Positions 59,714 through 64,000 of a stretch of 64,000 bases of DNA are shown here, one piece after another; within the stretch, counting starts at the first letter, position 1, and each line of letters opens with the position of its first letter. A model generated the notes under the pieces. That model ran no database searches. It saw only the letters and a program-made list of their open reading frames with translations, and was not told the DNA's origin. Source of the DNA: Hyphomicrobium sp. ghe19 (GTDB lineage: Bacteria; Pseudomonadota; Alphaproteobacteria; Rhizobiales; Hyphomicrobiaceae); the NCBI RefSeq assembly GCF_902712875.1, contig NZ_LR743509.1, positions 496,001 through 560,000 on the forward strand, written 5' to 3'. Both the position numbers and the translations under genes were made by a program.

Positions 59714-62700
59714 CTATTGCTTGGTTGCGGCCTCAAGCTCAGCCTCGCGATTGGTTTCGCGGGCCTTGGCCAGCTCAGTCAGTGCGCGACGGTATTCGAC
59801 CGGCATCACCTTTTTGAACTTCGGCAGGAAGGCCGGGAAGTCTTTCAGGATTTCCTGGGCGCGGCGCGAGTTGGTGTAATGGGCATGACGCGAGATGAGC
59901 GTGTGCAGGCGTTCGACGTCCTGCTCGCGCATATCGACCATGACGTTACGAACCGCGATCGCGACATCGCCGCCTTGCTGGGCAAGCTTCTGCAGAGAGC
60001 CCGCATCAGCCGTCAGCGCTTCGAGCTGGACCATCTCCTTGTTGAGACGGTTTTCGAAGTCGCCCTTCTCGTCGAGCACGTAGGCGATGCCGCCTGACAT
60101 GCCGGCTGCGAAGTTGCGGCCGGTTTCACCCAGAACAACGACAACGCCGCCGGTCATGTATTCGCAGCCGTGGTCGCCGGTGCCTTCGACGACAGCGTAG
60201 GCACCGGAGTTGCGGACGGCGAAGCGTTCGCCGGCGACACCGCGGAAATAGCATTCGCCGGTGATCGCGCCGTAAAGCACGGTATTGCCGACGATGATGC
60301 TGTTTTCCGGTACGATCCCGGATTTCGGATCAGGGCGGACGATCAACTTGCCGCCCGACAATCCCTTGCCGACATAGTCGTTGCCTTCGCCGACGAGGTC
60401 GAGCGTGACGCCATGCGCCACCCACGCGCCGAACGCCTGTCCGGCCGTGCCTTTGAAGGATAGCCAGATGGTGTCTTCCGGCAGACCGGCATGGCCGAAG
60501 CGCTTAGCAACTTCGCCTGAGAGCATGGCGCCCGTCGAGCGGTTGACGTTCCTGATTTCCAGTTCGCCTTTTACCGGTCTCTTCAGTTCGAGCGCCGGCT
60601 TCGCGATATCGATCAGCTGGACGTCCAACACCTTTTCGAGGCCGTGGTCCTGGCGTTCGCTATTGAACACCGCGACGCCCTTCGGAGCATGGGGCTTGTG
60701 GAAGAGCTTCGTGAAGTCGAGCCCGCGCGCCTTCCAGTGCTCGATGGCGCGATCCTTATCGAGCTGGTCGCTCTGACCGATCATCTCGCTGAAGTTGCGG
60801 AACCCGAGCTGCGCCATGATCTCGCGGACTTCTTCGGCGACGAAGAAGAAGAAATTGATGACATGCTCGGGCTTGCCGGAGAACTTCGCGCGCAAGACGG
60901 GGTCTTGCGTGGCGACGCCGACAGGGCAGGTGTTCAAGTGACACTTGCGCATCATGATGCAGCCTGCTGCGATCAACGGTGCGGTCGCAAAGCCGAACTC
61001 GTCGGCGCCGAGAAGGGCACCGATGACGACGTCACGGCCGGTTCTGATGCCGCCGTCGACCTGGACCGCGATACGGCCGCGCAGCCGATTGGCGACGAGG
61101 GTCTGATGCGTTTCCGCAAGGCCGATTTCCCACGGAGAGCCCGCGTGCTTGATCGACGTCAGCGGAGATGCGCCGGTGCCACCTTCGAAGCCGGAAATCG
61201 TCACATGATCGGCGCGCGCCTTGGCGACGCCTGCCGCGACGGTGCCGACACCGACCTCGGAGACGAGCTTCACCGAGACGTCAGCCGTCGGGTTGACGTT
61301 CTTCAGGTCGTAGATGAGCTGTGCGAGATCCTCGATCGAGTAGATGTCGTGGTGCGGCGGCGGCGAGACGAGGGTCACGCCCGGCGTCGAGTGACGGACC
61401 TTGGCGATCGTTGCGTCGACCTTGTGTCCGGGTAGCTGGCCGCCTTCGCCGGGCTTGGCGCCCTGGGCCATCTTGATCTGCATCACGTCGGAGTTGACGA
61501 GATATTCCGTCGTCACGCCGAAGCGGCCGGAAGCAACCTGCTTGATCGCGGAGCGCATCGAGTCGCCGTTCGCCATCGGTTTGAAGCGATCGGATTCTTC
61601 GCCGCCTTCGCCCGTGTTCGAGCGGCCGCCGATGCGGTTCATAGCGATCGCGAGCGTGGTGTGAGCTTCGCGGCTGATCGAGCCATAGCTCATCGCGCCG
61701 GTCGCGAACCGCTTCACGATGTTGGCAGCCGGTTCCACCTGTTCGATGGGAATGGACTTGCGGCCCAAGGATTCCGCCGAGCGCAGGCGGAACATGCCGC
61801 GTAGCGTCATCAGCTGTTCCGACTGGTCGTTGATCGACTTCGAGTATTCGCGGAATTTCTGCGGGACGTTGCCGCCCATCGCATCCTTGTTGTCGGTTGC
61901 GCGAACGGCGTGCTGAAGATCGGCCACCGTTCCCGGCCGCCACATGTGGGCTTCGCCGCGGACGCGGTAAGCGTATTCGCCACCGACTTCCAGCGCGTTG
62001 GCAAGAGTGGGTACGTCGCCGAATGCCGTCTTGTGGCGCTCGACCGTTTCGCGGGCGATCTCTCGGAGGCCGACGCCCTCCACCTGCGTATGCGTGCCGG
62101 TGAAGTAGCGATCGACGAAGCTCGAACGCAGGCCGACAGCGTCGAAGATCTGCGCGCCGCAATAGGACTGATAGGTGGAGATGCCCATCTTCGCCATGAC
62201 CTTCAGCATGGCTTTGCCGATGGCCTTGATGAAGCGCTTCTTGACCATCTCGGGGGTCGTTCCCTCGGGAAGATCCGGCAGCATGGTGTAGAGCGTTTCG
62301 AACGCGAGATAGGGATTGATCGCCTCGGCGCCGTAGCCTGCAAGCGTGCAGAATTGATTGATCTCGTGGGCTTCGCCCGTCTCGACGACGAGACCGACCG
62401 AGGTTCGCAAACCTTGCTTGATCAGGTGATGGTGGACGGCCGAGGTTGCGAGCAACGAGGGCAGCGCCACGCGGTCCGGACCGGCGCGCCGATCGGACAA
62501 GATGATGATGTTGTATTCTTTGGCGCGAACGTACTCTTCCGCTTCGGCGCAGATGCCGTCGAGCGCGGGGCCCATGCCGCCTTCGCCCTTCTCGGCGGGA
62601 TAGGTGATGTCGATCGTGATCGATTCGAAATCGTTGTCCTTCACGGCGCCGATGCCGCGAATACGCTCGAGGTCTTCGTTCGTCAGGATAGGCTGATCGA

Positions 62701-64000
62701 CTTCGAGCCGCTTCTGCTTCGAGGTGCCCTGAAGATCGAGCAGGTTCGGACGCGGACCGATGAACGAGACGAGACTCATCACCAGCTCTTCGCGGATCGA
62801 GTCGATCGGCGGGTTCGTCACCTGCGCGAAGTTTTGCTTGAAGTAAGTGTGCAGCAGCTTCGACTTCGACGAGAGCGCCGAGATCGGGGTGTCGGTTCCC
62901 ATCGAGCCGGTGGCTTCTTCGCCCTTCTCGGCCATGGGGGTCAGCAGGAACTTGATGCTTTCCTGCGTGTAGCCGAACGACTGCTGCAGATCGAGCAGCG
63001 CAACGTTCGACTTCGGCGCGATGATGCCTTTTGACGGGAGCGGCAGGTCGGAGACCTTGATCTGCGTGCGCTTCAGCCACGTTTCATATGGATGGCTTGC
63101 CGCGATCTCGGCCTTCAGCTCCTCATCGGAGATGATGCAACCCTTCTCGAGGTCGATCAGCAGCATCTTGCCGGGCTGCAGTCGCCACTTCTTGACGATG
63201 TTTTCCTCGGCGACCGGCAGCACGCCAGACTCCGACGACATGATGACGGTGTCGTCTTTGGTGACGAGATAGCGTGCCGGGCGCAAACCGTTGCGATCGA
63301 GCGTCGCGCCGATCTGGCGGCCGTCGGTGAACGCCATCGCGGCGGGGCCGTCCCACGGCTCCATCAAGCAGGCATGATATTCGTAGAATGCACGGCGCTT
63401 GGTATCCATCGTCGGATTGCCGGCCCAGGCTTCCGGGATCAGCATCATCGCAGCGTGCGAAAGGCTGTAGCCGCCCATGACGAGGAACTCGAGGGCGTTG
63501 TCGAAGCACGCGGTGTCGGACTGGCCTTCATAGGAGATCGGCCAGAGCTTCGAGATGCGATCGCCGAATAGCGGCGACGATACGGATGCCTGACGTGCCG
63601 CCATCCAGTTGACGTTGCCGCGCAGCGTGTTGATTTCGCCGTTATGGGCAACCATCCGGTAGGGATGGGCGAGCTTCCACGACGGGAAGGTGTTGGTCGA
63701 GAAACGCTGGTGGACGAGGGCAAGCGCCGACACGAGGCGCGGATCGGAGAGGTCTTTGTAATAGGCCTTCACCTGATACGACAGGAACATGCCCTTGTAG
63801 ACGACGGTGCGAGTCGACAGGGACACCGTGTAATGGCCGATGTCGCGACCCTTGTAGGCATCGTGAATTGCGTTCGAGACGACCTTGCGAACGATATAGA
63901 GGTGGCGTTCGAATTCTTCCTGATCGGTCATCGATGCGGGTCGGCGGATGAATACCTGACGCTGCACCGGTTCGACGTCGCGCACCATTACCGAGAGACA
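59714..64000 (-). CDS. gltB: Glutamate synthase (NADPH) large subunit GltB, N-terminus outside window
   Basis: GltB makes glutamate from glutamine and 2-oxoglutarate. The frame is open to the window edge, so the first 100-200 residues, with the catalytic Cys of the glutaminase domain, are missing. About 1,430 residues remain: the rest of the class-II amidotransferase domain ([34 protein letters not shown]), the central domain, the FMN-binding synthase domain ([20 protein letters not shown]) with the Fe-S motif [15 protein letters not shown], and the C-terminal beta-helix domain ([18 protein letters not shown]). Confidence 0.96.
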   Translation of the reverse strand, partial: CLSVMVRDVEPVQRQVFIRRPASMTDQEEFERHLYIVRKVVSNAIHDAYKGRDIGHYTVSLSTRTVVYKGMFLSYQVKAYYKDLSDPRLVSALALVHQRFSTNTFPSWKLAHPYRMVAHNGEINTLRGNVNWMAARQASVSSPLFGDRISKLWPISYEGQSDTACFDNALEFLVMGGYSLSHAAMMLIPEAWAGNPTMDTKRRAFYEYHACLMEPWDGPAAMAFTDGRQIGATLDRNGLRPARYLVTKDDTVIMSSESGVLPVAEENIVKKWRLQPGKMLLIDLEKGCIISDEELKAEIAASHPYETWLKRTQIKVSDLPLPSKGIIAPKSNVALLDLQQSFGYTQESIKFLLTPMAEKGEEATGSMGTDTPISALSSKSKLLHTYFKQNFAQVTNPPIDSIREELVMSLVSFIGPRPNLLDLQGTSKQKRLEVDQPILTNEDLERIRGIGAVKDNDFESITIDITYPAEKGEGGMGPALDGICAEAEEYVRAKEYNIIILSDRRAGPDRVALPSLLATSAVHHHLIKQGLRTSVGLVVETGEAHEINQFCTLAGYGAEAINPYLAFETLYTMLPDLPEGTTPEMVKKRFIKAIGKAMLKVMAKMGISTYQSYCGAQIFDAVGLRSSFVDRYFTGTHTQVEGVGLREIARETVERHKTAFGDVPTLANALEVGGEYAYRVRGEAHMWRPGTVADLQHAVRATDNKDAMGGNVPQKFREYSKSINDQSEQLMTLRGMFRLRSAESLGRKSIPIEQVEPAANIVKRFATGAMSYGSISREAHTTLAIAMNRIGGRSNTGEGGEESDRFKPMANGDSMRSAIKQVASGRFGVTTEYLVNSDVMQIKMAQGAKPGEGGQLPGHKVDATIAKVRHSTPGVTLVSPPPHHDIYSIEDLAQLIYDLKNVNPTADVSVKLVSEVGVGTVAAGVAKARADHVTISGFEGGTGASPLTSIKHAGSPWEIGLAETHQTLVANRLRGRIAVQVDGGIRTGRDVVIGALLGADEFGFATAPLIAAGCIMMRKCHLNTCPVGVATQDPVLRAKFSGKPEHVINFFFFVAEEVREIMAQLGFRNFSEMIGQSDQLDKDRAIEHWKARGLDFTKLFHKPHAPKGVAVFNSERQDHGLEKVLDVQLIDIAKPALELKRPVKGELEIRNVNRSTGAMLSGEVAKRFGHAGLPEDTIWLSFKGTAGQAFGAWVAHGVTLDLVGEGNDYVGKGLSGGKLIVRPDPKSGIVPENSIIVGNTVLYGAITGECYFRGVAGERFAVRNSGAYAVVEGTGDHGCEYMTGGVVVVLGETGRNFAAGMSGGIAYVLDEKGDFENRLNKEMVQLEALTADAGSLQKLAQQGGDVAIAVRNVMVDMREQDVERLHTLISRHAHYTNSRRAQEILKDFPAFLPKFKKVMPVEYRRALTELAKARETNREAELEAATKQ

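Overview
The window is one contiguous stretch of a GC-rich (about 60%) alphaproteobacterial chromosome, most likely order Hyphomicrobiales. Signs of this are the aerobic CobNGHIJKLEMB cobalamin pathway, a PhyR-NepR-EcfG general stress response locus with HWE/HisKA_2 kinases, a split-LexA (GAAC-N7-GAAC) imuA-imuB-dnaE2 cassette and the LplT-Aas fusion. A Hyphomicrobium-like genus is my guess and is not proven. Genes are dense and many in operons overlap by 4 bp (ATGA/GTGA). No tRNA, rRNA, CRISPR array, prophage or transposase gene was seen.

Layout. 1-8.6 kb: cobalamin (corrin ring) operon, cobN(partial)-G-H-I-J-L-E-M-B, with cobK on the opposite strand inside it. 8.7-15.7 kb: general stress response island: nepR-ecfG-phyR, a PRC-barrel protein, a strong candidate GsrN-type small RNA with a near-perfect EcfG promoter, a CHASE3 HisKA_2 kinase, a stand-alone receiver and an HWE kinase. 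15.8-19.6 kb: putative zinc (Zrg-like) transport cluster. 19.7-28.2 kb: sulfate uptake (sbp, cysT-W-A and a CysB-like regulator) interleaved with a small hydrolase, a porin and an XRE-cupin regulator; three promoters share a 25-bp motif. 28.2-31.4 kb: hydroxypyruvate isomerase, lipoyl synthase and an L,D-transpeptidase. 31.7-37.9 kb: SOS mutasome cassette imuA-imuB-dnaE2, in which dnaE2 is broken by a repeat-like sequence and a degenerate inverted copy of its own downstream segment. 37.9-41.1 kb: small secreted protein, two cupins, gamma-glutamyltransferase. 41.1-47.4 kb: thiO, thiS, thiG, thiE (thiazole branch and thiamine phosphate synthase) split by the convergent lplT-aas gene. 47.5-58.1 kb: CHAD protein, ferrochelatase and an envelope block (kdsD, outer-membrane barrel, galU, galE, lytic transglycosylase, DUF459 hydrolase), then a DHFR-like reductase. 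58.2-64 kb: glutamate synthase gltD-gltB (gltB runs off the window).

The most interesting observations are (1) the C-rich-loop small RNA under an EcfG promoter beside phyR, (2) the dnaE2 lesion with 154-bp inverted arms around an 18-bp spacer, and (3) the repeated 25-bp operator-like element in the sulfate locus together with a 31-residue membrane peptide upstream of cysT.
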